Source: Pectinophora gossypiella (Eukaryota > Arthropoda > Insecta > Lepidoptera > Gelechiidae). From it: a stretch of DNA of 64,000 nt. The position numbers were made by a program, and so were the translations under genes. Under the pieces are notes generated by a model. That model was not told where the DNA came from, searched no databases, and saw only the letters and a list, made by a program, of their open reading frames with translations. Positions 21,551 through 31,025 of the stretch are shown one piece after another; position 1 is the stretch's first letter; every line of letters starts with the position of its first letter. The stretch spans positions 558,001 to 622,000 of the forward strand of contig NC_065406.1 of assembly GCF_024362695.1 (NCBI RefSeq), written 5' to 3'.

Positions 21551-21742
21551 AATGACACCGTAACAAATATTGAGGAGGATGATTTACACCATGATTCTGA
21601 GTTGATATCAAGTGGAATTTCCGGCATGAAAATTCATGAACATTTTTGTTTTTTTTTTTAAATTATTTTCAGTCCCATACGACGGAAAATTCCACTTTAT
21701 ATTAACTCAGAATCATATTCTGAATCATCCCTCGATGTCACC
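21551..21742. mobile_element. MITE-I, second adjacent copy
   Basis: Same design as the copy 47 bases upstream: arms with TGACACCGTAAC, GGATGATTTACACCATGATT and ATATCAAGTGGAATTT, and a T-rich loop. The arms have diverged more than in copy 1, so the two are unlikely to be a very recent tandem duplication. Confidence 0.7.
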
Positions 21743-21892
21743 AACACTCTATATTAATAAAAACCCTATATTAATAACAGAGCTGTCAAGAGTAACAAAC
21801 TACTAACTCATACGCTTCACATATTTCTTACATTACGATACAAATTATTGCACATAAAATGAACATTATCTTGCAACAACCACGTCTAACAT

Positions 21893-22182
21893 AATCACCA
21901 GCCCATTAACGTCCCCACTGCTGGGGCACGGGCCTTCCCTATGGATGGATAGGGAGATCGGGCCTTAAACCACCACGCGGGCCCAGTGCGAATTGGTGGT
22001 TATTAACGTCTGCTAATGCAGCCGGGACCAACGGCTTAAAGTGCCTTCCGAAGCATGGAGGAGCTCGAGAAGAAAACTTTTTCTTTTTTGTGGTCACCCA
22101 TCCTATGACCGGCCTTTGCGAAAGTTGCTTAACTTCAACAATCGCAGACCGAGCGCGTTTACCGCTGCGCCACCGAGCTCCT
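21893..22182 (-). mobile_element. SINE-B, full length
   Basis: The body CCTATGGATGGATAGGGAGA, the shared central domain and the complete 5S-like head with GTGGTCACCCATCC and GTTGCTTAACTTC are present. The RTE-like (CAT)n tail is shortened to AATCACCAGCCC. ATAAT is seen on both sides, too short to be decisive. Confidence 0.8.
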
Positions 22183-23810
22183 CTATAATAAACCTTTTAT
22201 TATATAGTTTTAACGTCGCCCTTTCAATTCTTAATTATAAACGTCCAATGAACATATTATTATGTGCTGAATGTGCGTGGGCCCTAATATAAAGCAGCAT
22301 TTAAAAATATTCGCGTCGAAGGCCAACTGTCATGCGCCCGCGCACCCAACACGCATGTATGCAACGTCATACGTATACATACGTAATGGCAGCAGGGAAA
22401 GTGCATGCAGTCATTAAAAAATGAAAAAGAATTTAAAAGTAAAAGCTTTGGTTATAATTCGTTTGTTATTTTTTTAAATGATAATTGAGTAATGTAAATG
22501 TTAATGCGTTTTAAAAGAAATCAATCGTTTCGTTTGTCCTCAAAGTAGGTAATTAAATAAAATGAAGGGTTTAATTGTGAATACATAAATATAAAGTACA
22601 TGAAGTGTGCACTTGATGTATTTACACGGCTATTGGTTGCACCTGCTTGATAATAATCAATTTGGCTTCACATTTCAGCGGTCTTCACCATACTTAAAAT
22701 AAATACTTTTAATAAAGACCAATAGCTGTTTACTCCAGATAATTGAATTAAAATAAAAATGAGTAAAAAAAATATATGGCTGTATGAAGGCCGTCGAGTG
22801 CGGGACAAACACTGGCATTACTATACCGTGTGTTACGCGCATGCGTGAGCCGCGTATCGATAGCATAGCAAGTATTTAAACCTTTATATACCTTTGTGAA
22901 AATCTTCTTATCGTCTGTACAGCGCAAGATGTACTAAGTACCGTCGCTTCACCGCTCTGCAAGATACGAGCTTGGTTTACCTCACCCCTCCCCGGGGGCA
23001 CTTTGTTAAGCTGTTAAGGAGTAAGAGAGCACGCGCGGATTGTCTGTCTCTCTCGCACGCATGGGGTCAGACGGCGGTAAGAACGAGATTTTTATGTGTA
23101 GTGTCTGGAGTATGCTTTTACTACATGGCAATCGGTTAAGGCTACTATTTTACTAGACCTTTGGTGGCTCAATACTGCTCCTGAGTGAAAAAAAAGAACA
23201 TCCACGACATGACATGAAAGAACATTCAAAATATTCAAATACAAGTAGCACCGTCATTTGTCAACCAAACTTGTATGGGCTCAGTTACATAAGCTTTGAC
23301 GCAGCGGAAACATACATTAATGACTTGTAGAATTATGTTTATCTGGTAAAATATCTCCAATATTTCTTACTAACTATAAGTAGGTATGCATATTATGAAT
23401 ATTTAGGCGTGACATGTCAATATGAAATAAATATATCAGAGAAATGGTGTGGCAGTTTGCATGTTAATAGTTTTATTCATATGGTAATATTCGAAATGTA
23501 GAAATTCGATATTTAACCCGTGACAATTTTGACGGTTAATTAAGATTAATATTTTTATTTGATTTATATTAATTGTCTTTAATGGAATGTGTCTCATATT
23601 AATTGGTTTCCAATTTGTATATTTGTGTAAATATTAATGAATGACGTTGGGGTTAAATGATCAAATTTGACTAGTGTTTCTGTGTTGGTATTTATGGTAA
23701 GCTGTGTTTCTACGTCTATTAGTATTGGAAAGTGTTTTCATGTTTAAAAAGCGAAACTGACACTGTAGGATACAAAATTAAAAAATACTTATCTTCGATC
23801 GTAGAGAGGA
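22183..23810. other. Largely unique interval
   Basis: No gene or confident repeat is identified over 1.6 kb. A GC-rich patch occurs around 22960-23070 with the word CGCGCGGATTGTCTGTCTCT. Confidence 0.4.
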
Positions 23811-24185
23811 CACCTCCTAATTTTATTTTAAGTTGTACCTGTTATTTTCTTATCCGCCGAAAAGGAAAGGGACGAATGATTGCCAACTGTTAATTTTAAA
23901 ATGAATGAGTGAATGAATGAATATCCCGGGAGACTAAAATCCATCTCGCTGATATGCAACCCGTTTGACGAGTGCTGTCAACTTAATTCTGTCGGGCTGT
24001 TACAATTTTGGAAGGGTTTATTTATTTATTTATTAAATATTAATACTAAATACACAATTTAAATTATTGCATAAAATTGACGTGTGTTACATTAATTTTA
24101 TGCCTGTCTGTTTTCCCCGTACCCGTCCTTTTCCTTTTTTGGCGCATAAGAAAATGACAACTTGAAATAAACTTAGATGGTGTGT
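23811..24185. mobile_element. Foldback MITE-P, copy 1
   Basis: The left arm CCTAATTTTATTTTAAGTTG, CTTATCCGCCGAAAAGGAAA and GGGACG pairs with the right arm CGTCCTTTTCCTTTTTTGGC, GCATAAGAAAATGAC and AACTTGAAATAAACTTAGAT. The centre is AT-rich with a (TTTA)n run and no frame. A second member is at 47279-47553 in the LSm11 intron. Confidence 0.7.
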
Positions 24186-24252
24186 ATTTGAATCAACAAT
24201 AGTTTGTACTTTGTTCATATTATAATATGGTAGACGCACTATTGCCTGTTAA

Positions 24253-24302
24253 AATTGATAGTGAAGGAGCGTGATGGAGTATGTTCTATATTCAAACAGA
24301 CT
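24253..24302 (+). repeat. Perfect 50-bp inverted repeat, left arm
   Basis: This 50-mer is identical to the reverse complement of 25181-25230, with 878 bases between. It contains GTGAAGGAGCGTGATGGAGT, a word related to LINE tail J. Confidence 0.85.
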
Positions 24303-24473
24303 ATTATGTAAATTGTTACTGGCAATAAATTTATTTTATTCTTCTTCTTAAAAATGGAACCGTCAAAAATAGGCGTTATAACAGCGACACGCCTAGTTTC
24401 GTTCTTATTCTGTTTATTTAAATCTTATTACTTAAGGTTTAAATTAGATTAATCCGTACGACACTTTAACCGC

Positions 24474-24751
24474 CATACAAATAAAAAATAAACCAGGGAT
24501 GAACGTGGGTTTAAGTATTTGACAGCCAAGCAAAATTGAATCCAATTATCATACTATTCTCTCCACCAACCCGCATTGGAGCAGCGTGGTGGAGTATGCT
24601 CCATACCCCCTCAGGTTGATTGAGGGGAGGCCTGTGCCCAGCAGTGGGATGTATATAGGCTGTTTATGTTATCATACAATTCGACTGAATTTTGCTTGGC
24701 TGTCAAATACTTAAAGCCACGTTAATCCCTGGTAATTTTTTTATTTGTAAG
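24474..24751. mobile_element. Foldback MITE, interrupted by LINE tail J
   Basis: The left arm has ACCAGGGATGAACGTGGGTT and AAGTATTTGACAGCCAAGCA. It pairs with a right arm ending TGCTTGGCTGTCAAATACTT, then GTTAATCCCTGG. Each arm is at least 60 bases. Without the nested insertion and one duplication the MITE would be about 156 bases. Confidence 0.75.
24556..24668 (+). mobile_element. LINE tail J, 5'-truncated insertion inside MITE
   Basis: The insertion runs from TATTCTCTCCACCAACCCGC through GGCCTGTGCCCAGCAGTGGG to TATAGGCTGTTTATG. TTATCATAC flanks it exactly at 24546-24554 and 24669-24677. Length is about 113 bases. It is younger than the host MITE. Confidence 0.8.
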
Positions 24752-25180
24752 GTAAGACTTTTTCGAAATACTTGAAGTGACACGGGACGATATTATGTTT
24801 GATTTTTGTTTGTAATTGTTTATCTACCAATACATATATGAGTATGATCGAAGATTTTGTATAAATAATATACAGAAATGAAAGAAAGTAATTTGTTTGT
24901 TTGTTATTTGACTTCTAATTTTGTGTTAGTGTTTACATTGAATTAGGAGATAATTATCTACGGTCATACGTCAGTGAACTTGCGTTTGTCTACATTTATA
25001 AGCATTTATTTTTTATTTTATTGTCCATGGTTGTAAGAGAGACAGCTGTAGGAAAGATTACAAAAGAAGCAATAGTGTAGTATCGCACATGTAAAATAAA
25101 CTATTTAAATAATTTACTTTTCGTTTAAGGCGCGTTATCGCAGGAGTTTTTACACTTACAGATAGTCTCTATACAAACAG

Positions 25181-25230
25181 AGTCTGTTTGAATATAGAAC
25201 ATACTCCATCACGCTCCTTCACTATCAATT
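25181..25230 (-). repeat. Perfect 50-bp inverted repeat, right arm
   Basis: Exact reverse complement of 24253-24302; bases just outside and just inside the match do not continue it. Confidence 0.85.
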
Positions 25231-25424
25231 GGCGCGATATTAATTTAAAATATACTTTTTAATTAATTGTTTGTTAAATAACAATGGTTCTGCGGACGGT
25301 ACGGCGCGGCGGGACCTTGCTGTGATGTCAGTTATCTCATGGTCATATTGTTTATGCGTGAATGTGTGCGTGTGCGCCGGTGTGTTTATATGATTGTATG
25401 TGCGTCGGTCATACACCACGCCTG

Positions 25425-25650
25425 ACAAATTTTCCAGACAAAGGGAGGAGTACTTTTCCCTTGAACAGAGAAAAAAAATCCTAGTATGGCTTCGTAATAG
25501 ACTACTCTGGGCGCCACTCCCTTTGCGTCAAACAGAGTACTGCGGAGCGGAAGGCAACAGGGAAATTACTGCCCTATTTTTCCCTAAAAAAGTAGCATGG
25601 AATATGCTGCACCGACAAGAGCGTGGCTCTTAAATTGATGATGATGATGA
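25425..25650 (+). mobile_element. RTE-F tail element inserted in LINE-C tail
   Basis: GAGTACTGCGGAGCGGAAGG, CTAAAAAAGTAGCATGGAAT and the coding end MLHRQERGS then TAA are followed by (GAT)n up to 25650. A 79-residue frame (25394-25633) ends with this motif. The sequence directly right of it is a LINE-C tail. Confidence 0.7.
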
Positions 25651-25700
25651 GTCTCTGCTTACCCCGGTGGGAAATAGGCGTTAGTTTATGTATATATGTG
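25651..25700 (+). mobile_element. LINE-C tail fragment
   Basis: GTCTCTGCTTACCCCGGTGG, GAAATAGGCG and TTTATGTATA are the last 50 bases of LINE-C. Its upstream part is absent, replaced by the RTE-F element. Confidence 0.65.
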
Positions 25701-25774
25701 TATTCTATTCTAATTCTTCATCGTAATTATTTAGCAAAGTACTAGTAATCTTCGGTTCGCGTGCTTCTAGAATA

Positions 25775-25922
25775 GTACGGTCACGAGCATTAATATGTAT
25801 ACACTTTGGTACCATGTCACATTAACTTTTTTGACAAATTGAACTGTAAGTCTCACTAAATGACAAATATGTTAGTGCGACAGAATCCTAAAGTGGGTAC
25901 ATTATATTGCTCATGACTGTAC
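25775..25922 (-). mobile_element. MITE-G, copy 3
   Basis: The ends GTACGGTCACGAGCATTAAT and TATATTGCTCATGACTGTAC are near complements. The body ACATTAACTTTTTTGACAAA is the reverse complement of copies 1 and 2. At 148 bases it is the best preserved member. Confidence 0.8.
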
Positions 25923-26005
25923 GCGTGTTATGTGGCGTGCGCTGCCCGCATGAAGGGCGACTACACTTCCTAGTCGACGACTAATCCGTTTATCAGTCGC
26001 TATTA

Positions 26006-26128
26006 CGGCCTCCAGTTGAGCGTTGTGCTCACAATCCGGAGGCTCCAGGTTCGATTCCCGGTGGGGACGAAACACAAAAATCACTTTGTGATCCCTAGTT
26101 TGTTTAGGTCACTGCAGGCTGATCACCA
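26006..26128 (+). mobile_element. SINE-A 5' part
   Basis: The head lacks part of the A box (CGGCCTCCAGTTGAGCGTTG). The B-box region GTTCGATTCCCGGTGGGGAC is intact, and the element stops at GCAGGCTGATCACC. The 3' two thirds are missing. Confidence 0.7.
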
Positions 26129-26153
26129 AGAGAAGCAATGTAGGTAGCATTGT

Positions 26154-26203
26154 AATTCTATACATAATGTGATCCAAATATCAAGCAACAATTATTTTTA
26201 TAT
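26154..26203 (+). repeat. 50-bp direct repeat X, left copy
   Basis: Identical over 50 bases to 26511-26560, and includes GATCCAAATATCAAGCAACA. The SINE-B copy lies between the two. A related inverted piece occurs at 37628-37660. Confidence 0.8.
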
Positions 26204-26210
26204 CTTCTAC

Positions 26211-26499
26211 CATCATCATCAGCCCATTAACGTCCCCACTGCTGGGGCACGGGCCTTCCCTATGGATGGATAGGGAGATCGGGCCTTAAACCATTACGCG
26301 GGTCCAGTGCGGATTGATGGTTATTAACGACTGCTAATGCAGCCGGCACCAACGTCTTAACGTGCCTTCCGAAGCACGGAGGAGCTCGAGATGAAAATTT
26401 TGTTTGTGGTCACCCATCCTATGACCGGCCTTTGCGAAAGTTGCTTAACTTCAATAATCGCAGACCGAGCGCGTTTACCGTTGCGCCACCGAGCTCCTC
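26211..26499 (-). mobile_element. SINE-B, full length
   Basis: It carries the (CAT)n tail, the CCTATGGATGGATAGGGAGA body, the shared central domain and the complete 5S-like head. It is bracketed by the exact 50-bp direct repeats X, far longer than a usual SINE target duplication. Confidence 0.85.
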
Positions 26500-26510
26500 T
26501 ACATAATGTG

Positions 26511-26560
26511 AATTCTATACATAATGTGATCCAAATATCAAGCAACAATTATTTTTATAT
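26511..26560 (+). repeat. 50-bp direct repeat X, right copy
   Basis: Exact copy of 26154-26203. An additional TACATAATGTG word immediately precedes it at 26500-26510, giving a partial third repeat. Confidence 0.8.
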
Positions 26561-26599
26561 ATGCTTCTGGCATTACATTAGTATTTTGGAATAATGATG

Positions 26600-26702
26600 T
26601 AGCCGCTGGATGCGGGCAGCGCAGGACCTATCGCCGTGGAGATCTTTGGGGGAGGCAGGGAGGCCCAGCAGTGAGCGTCGTACGGCTGATGATGATGATG
26701 AT
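26600..26702 (+). mobile_element. RTE-type tail fragment
   Basis: GCTGGATGCGGGCAGCGCAG, GGAGGCCCAGCAGTGAGCGT and CGTACGGCTGATGATGATGA form the end of a LINE coding region plus a (GAT)n tail. It differs from RTE-F and was seen once here. Confidence 0.5.
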
Positions 26703-26810
26703 GTGACCGAGTTATGAGAAAATAGGGAATTATCACTTTAAGTTGTACAACGCCATCTACATTGTTTTTGGTGAACGTGGCCTGAAGGTTCCTCATTGTC
26801 GATAGTAGGA

Positions 26811-27351
26811 CATTGTTCTGGGAAATCCCAGATTTGAAATTCCGAGATCTGCTTAGTAAATCCCGGTAATCCCGGGCGGAAATTTACGGGAACGGGTTCT
26901 CCCGGGATTTTCGGGTACTCTAGACGGTAGCCAACTTGTATAAATGAAAATTGTATAATTAATAAAATAATTTATACTAAGATGATAAACCCCGAGAAAA
27001 CCCTAACGAAGTGCCCCCAGGGTTCTGTAATATAAATCCTTCATTAAATAAATTAACAGGAAAATTAAATACCTAATTAAATTTGCTTTATGAGACTACA
27101 ATCTTAAGTGTTTACTTTATTTGTTTATCGACAGGAAAATTTCCATAACAAAGGAAATTCCCCTTTGAAAAAAGAACTTATAGTTTCAATAACATCAACA
27201 TTTTGTACCAGATGCAAAAAATATGCGACAAGTCAATGTGGTCCTGTGGTTACGCTTGTTTCTCAAACGGGAAGCGCCGCTTTGAACCCCGGTCTTGCAC
27301 CAAAGAGTTATTAATTTATCTTAAATGTAGTTTACCACATTGGCTCGACCC
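26811..27351. other. Interval with CCCGGG-rich motif cluster
   Basis: Between 26820 and 26930 several TCCCGG/CCGGGA words and partial palindromes cluster. The rest is AT-rich with no recognised gene. Confidence 0.35.
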
Positions 27352-27480
27352 TTATATAGAAGGCCATAAGCCACCCATCACGTTGGTCTAACAGAAAACT
27401 CGGTGAGGTTTTGGTACTTTTTGCGATGGATATGTCTCTGACTAACCCATTAGGATGTAGTCGTGAGCATATATATGTAT
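27352..27480 (+). mobile_element. Element O fragment
   Basis: CACGTTGGTCTAACAGAAAA, CTCGGTGAGGTTTTGGTACT and TGTCTCTGACTAACCC match element O at 12168-12335. Confidence 0.55.
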
Positions 27481-27633
27481 AGTATATTAATAAAAACACT
27501 TTAAAAATAGACTCGGTAACGAAAATGGCTGCCAATTGTCGTCTGATTTCAAGTTGCATTGCCTTCTCCACTGCGGATTGCTAGCGGGATTTTATGTCTG
27601 TATACTTTAGTGACTCCCTACAACCCTCCCAGA

Positions 27634-27950
27634 GAGCCATGGTAGCCCATTTGATAGAACGCTTGCCTCTCACTTTGAAGTTGCGGGTTCAAATCCAGCA
27701 CAGACCTAAACCAATGATAGCCGAATTTGTTTTCGAATTCATGTTTGGATCATAAATGATAATCAGTGAAGGAAAACGTCGTGAGAAAACCCACATTCCC
27801 GAGAAATGCATTTTCGGAGGTATGTGACCTAACCTGTATTGGGATGGTTTTCCCTTCGCGGGAAGATCAGTCAGGCAGTCGCTTCTGTAAAAAAACCGGA
27901 TCAAATCTTCAGGTTAGGTAAGCGGCTCCTGTGAGAAACGGGGTAAGATA
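27634..27950 (+). mobile_element. SINE-N (tRNA-headed), near full length
   Basis: The head has GAGCCATGGTAGCCCATTTG (A-box region) and a B box GGGTTCAAATCC at 27685-27696. The body continues with GACCTAAACCAATGATAGCC, GAAATGCATTTTCGGAGGTA, AACCTGTATTGGGATGGTTT and CTTCAGGTTAGGTAAGCGGC. I remember this as a widespread lepidopteran SINE. It is a retroposon, not a tRNA gene. Confidence 0.75.
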
Positions 27951-28164
27951 CTTTCATGGTGCCATCCATCCACCTCAAGAGCATGAGTACATGATTCAAG
28001 AGAGCCATGAGTCGAGCATGTCTATAGATAGGCAGTGCGGTTCACCCCGAATTGTGTACACAAGGCCGGCAACAATCGACGGCAGAAAAAACTGATCGGC
28101 TTGTTACGATGCTGGTCTTTTTAGGGTCCCTTAAATGGAAATGCGGAACCTTTTCTTAGTTCAT

Positions 28165-28232
28165 CTTGTGATGGATGTATCTCTGGCTATCCTAATTAGG
28201 ATACAATCGTAAGCTTATGTTATGCGTTTTTT
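28165..28232 (+). mobile_element. Element O 3' fragment
   Basis: GTGATGGATGTATCTCTGGC and TAGGATACAATCGTAAGCTT resemble the end of element O. It may be the LINE tail belonging to the SINE-N region. Confidence 0.4.
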
Positions 28233-28274
28233 TCTAGATCGCTTTCGTGACCAACTCACGCACCCAAAAACCAT

Positions 28275-28450
28275 GTTTTTTTTCTTATCTAGCCTATTCG
28301 ATCCCACTGCTGGGCAAAGGCCTCCCCTTAATTGTTCTTCTCTCGTCTTAGTGCGATCTCCGGCCAAGCATTGACGTCGTCACACCATATTTTACGCGGT
28401 CTACCTCGACTAATATACCCGCCTTGAGGTGTCCAGTGGGTAATGACTCT
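28275..28450 (-). mobile_element. LINE C-terminal region, reverse orientation
   Basis: CCCACTGCTGGGCAAAGGCC, ATCTCCGGCCAAGCATTGAC and GCGGTCTACCTCGACTAATA match, from memory, the antisense of an abundant lepidopteran LINE frame end. No continuous frame survives. Confidence 0.5.
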
Positions 28451-28499
28451 TTTTTTAAGTTTGCTAAAATCTGTCTCTAGCTATTTAGAAAAAAGGAAT

Positions 28500-28765
28500 G
28501 TACGGTACGTCTGGGAACCAATTTTAGGCAGCCAAATTACTAAAATTGTTTTAGAATATTAGTTGGTTTTTAGTATTGCGAACTCAAAATAAAAACCGGA
28601 GCGTTAGTATTAAAAACGTCTAGAGTCGTCTGTGCCGAAGCTTTTCTTTCACCTAGTTTTTTCTTTTCTTAGTTTATTATAGAGTTTTTGAGTATATTTA
28701 TGTAAAAAATTACGATTTGAAGTATAACTATTTTATCTATTGAATAAACAAATGTTTGAGTTTCA
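28500..28765 (+). mobile_element. Diverged LINE-E 3' UTR
   Basis: AATTTTAGGCAGCCAAATTA, GTGCCGAAGCTTTTC and AACTATTTTATCTATTGAAT plus AAACAAATGTTTGAG keep the order of LINE-E at 18900-19193 with much divergence, implying an older copy. Confidence 0.5.
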
Positions 28766-29176
28766 GTTAGGGCCAGCGAAAACAAGGACACTTTGGATTT
28801 GATCGGTAGCAACGGAACCCTTATTCGGTCAGCACGATATGCTCTTGGTCGCTTTTTTAAATATTGTAATGTTGAAGGAGTTTTAAATTCAACTTTACTG
28901 GTTTTATTCTCTATGAAAAGTAAAAGTTAGTTGTTGTTAATATAGTAAAAAAAATCGTAGGAATTCCTACTTAGTACTATCAGACACTTATCTGGCAGAT
29001 GTTCTAACAGATATATCAGCTAGTGACGTAACTAATAATTACATAATTGTAAATAGCAAATGTACTTATATATTGGTGTTTCCTTTTTTCACATAAATAA
29101 TTTTCGTGTCCTGGAAAAATGCACGGTTCCGTTGGATTAGATTTGAAGCGTAATTAGTGGTGAAAGCTTACCTAAT

Positions 29177-29466
29177 CATCATCATCAGTCCATTAACGTC
29201 CCCACTGCTGGGGCACGGGCCTTCCCTATGGATGGATAGGGAGATCGGGCCTTAAACCATCACGCGGGCCCAGTGCGGATTGATGGTTATTAACGACTGC
29301 TAATGCAGCCGGGACCAACGGCTTAACGTGCCTTCCGAAGCACGGAGGAGCTCGAGATGAAAACTTTTTTTGTGGTCACCCATCCTATGACCGGCCTTTG
29401 CGAAAGTTGCTTAACTTCAACAATCGCAGACCGAGCGCGTTAACCGCTGCGCCACCGAGCTCCTCA
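29177..29466 (-). mobile_element. SINE-B, full length with long TSD
   Basis: All parts are present: (CAT)n tail, body, shared central domain and 5S-like head (GGTCACCCATCC and GTTGCTTAACTTC). AAAGCTTACYTAAT flanks it at 29163-29176 and 29467-29480 with one mismatch. Confidence 0.88.
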
Positions 29467-29805
29467 AAAGCTTACTTAATACAGATGGGTAATCTACCCC
29501 ATATTTTGGGAAAATTTCCAATTAAAACCTATCAGGTAGCTTTGAATATAGTCACGACCTTAAACTCTATCGGTATAATCTTTATTGCGATACAAAACGT
29601 CACTACAAGGCGAATCTATTTCGAATTAACCAAAACAATACGTTTAAAAACATGTTTTTCTTAACAAGAATGAATATATTTATTATCAACCATACACCTA
29701 CTCATCAATAAAGCGTACTATTGCTCGTAATTGTTTTGTAACATCGCAACTAGTTGTTCATAGTGATAGCGAACCTTCAACCGGTTAGCAACAATACGTA
29801 CCTAC

Positions 29806-29953
29806 GTACGGCTACGAGCATTAATATGTATACACTTTGGTACCATGTCACATTAACTTTTTTGACAAATTGAACTGTAAGTCTCACTAAATGTGAAATA
29901 TGTTAGTGCGACAGAGTCCTAAAGTGGGTGCATTATATTGCTCATTACTACCT
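29806..29953 (-). mobile_element. MITE-G, copy 4
   Basis: The body is nearly identical to copy 3 at 25775-25922. ACCTACGTAC occurs at both junctions (29800-29809 and 29950-29959), so the exact edge depends on how the shared GTAC is assigned. Confidence 0.78.
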
Positions 29954-30048
29954 ACGTACTCATCCGTTGCTTTAAATGATTGCTCGTTAAGCTGAACCGA
30001 TAGGTTATCATTGCATCTAAGTACTAGATTAATAATAGGCCTAGATTA

Positions 30049-30312
30049 ATAAACGGCCTCCGTGGTCCAGTGGTTGAGCGTTGTGCTCACGATCCCGGGT
30101 TCGAATCTCGATGGGGACAAATCACAAAAACCACTTTGTGATCCCTAGTATGGTTCGGCCTTATTGTCCAAAAATTAAGATGATCCGTGCTTCTGCACGT
30201 TAATCCGTTGATCCCGGTTATTATTTACTGATGTAAGTACGTAGTCGTTACATGAGTCATGTCAGGGGCCTGTGGCGGCTCAGTAATAACCCTGACACCA
30301 GGGTTGATAATC
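30049..30312 (+). mobile_element. SINE-A, left part (split by MITE)
   Basis: The head is complete (GTGGTCCAGTGGTTGAGCGT) with small deletions near the B box. The 3' part is interrupted at 30312. The remaining tail is at 30595-30617, and AGGCCTAGATTA flanks the whole at 30037-30048 and 30618-30629. Confidence 0.85.
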
Positions 30313-30594
30313 CCCTTAAGTAGCAGAAGTCCTATTACGAGTCCGGTTTACTTCTTGAAAAGTATCAAATTTGGTGCTTCATACTAACCGAGCCAGCGCA
30401 ACTTTTAAGTTGCCCTAATTTATACATTGTTTTAAGTTTACGCGGTTATTATCATAATTATAGCATATCATGGCACTTGCAACAGTGTCGAAATATCGGG
30501 AGTCTCATATCCCCATTTAAACGCGGTAAGAACCCGTTATTATGTGCTTTAATTTTGCCCTAATTTGGTCAACCGAACTTTTGCTACTAAAGGG
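30313..30594. mobile_element. MITE of type Q inserted in SINE-A
   Basis: The termini CCCTTAAGTAGCAGAAGT and the complement of CCCTTTAGTAGCAAAAGT match at 16 of 18 positions. ATAATC is duplicated at 30307-30312 and 30595-30600. The interior carries TTAAGTTTACGCGGTTATTA, GCACTTGCAACAGTGTCGAA and ATCGGGAGTCTCAT, also found at 39565-39721 and 48484-48668. There is no coding frame. Confidence 0.75.
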
Positions 30595-30617
30595 ATAATC
30601 CACACGATAGAAGAAGA
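30595..30617 (+). mobile_element. SINE-A tail, right part
   Basis: ATAATCCACACGATAGAAGA followed by AGA completes the SINE interrupted by the MITE, ending at the target-site duplication. Confidence 0.75.
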
Positions 30618-30894
30618 AGGCCTAGATTACTCTAAGATGTAATACTTACAGCTAACAGAGTCCTGGTCTATCATACAGTCAGCACGATCGCCTGTATCGC
30701 GCCATACCTGAAAGAAAAAACATTCATATCAACAATCGACCTTAATAGCTCATCATAATTATCTCCAAGGCTCAAAAACGTACCCCAAACGTAATTGTAT
30801 GGTTTCAATAAATCGTTTGTTCAAGTACGCAGTAGGCAAAGGTATGATGCATTCGGCCTCGCGGGTAAACAGACGCTAGATAGCACTAGACAAA

Positions 30895-31025
30895 GACGAT
30901 GCGAGGTCATGAGCGTAGCCTTGCGCGGGTGCGCGCGCGCAGCTTCCGCCTGTCGACGGCCGCTGCGCACGCAACCCGAGCGCAGTCGGTGCCCGCACGC
31001 CGACGCGAGCGGACGTCTCTTACCC
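30895..31025. other. CpG-rich patch
   Basis: GCGGGTGCGCGCGCGCAGCT and neighbours are strongly CG-rich against AT-rich flanks. A 103-residue plus frame crosses it but shows no domain. It may be a promoter or leader of an unidentified gene. Confidence 0.4.

Noticed and set aside
27634..27710. Possible tRNA gene (A and B boxes)
   Set aside because: The body continues into a known SINE-like sequence, and the acceptor ends do not pair.
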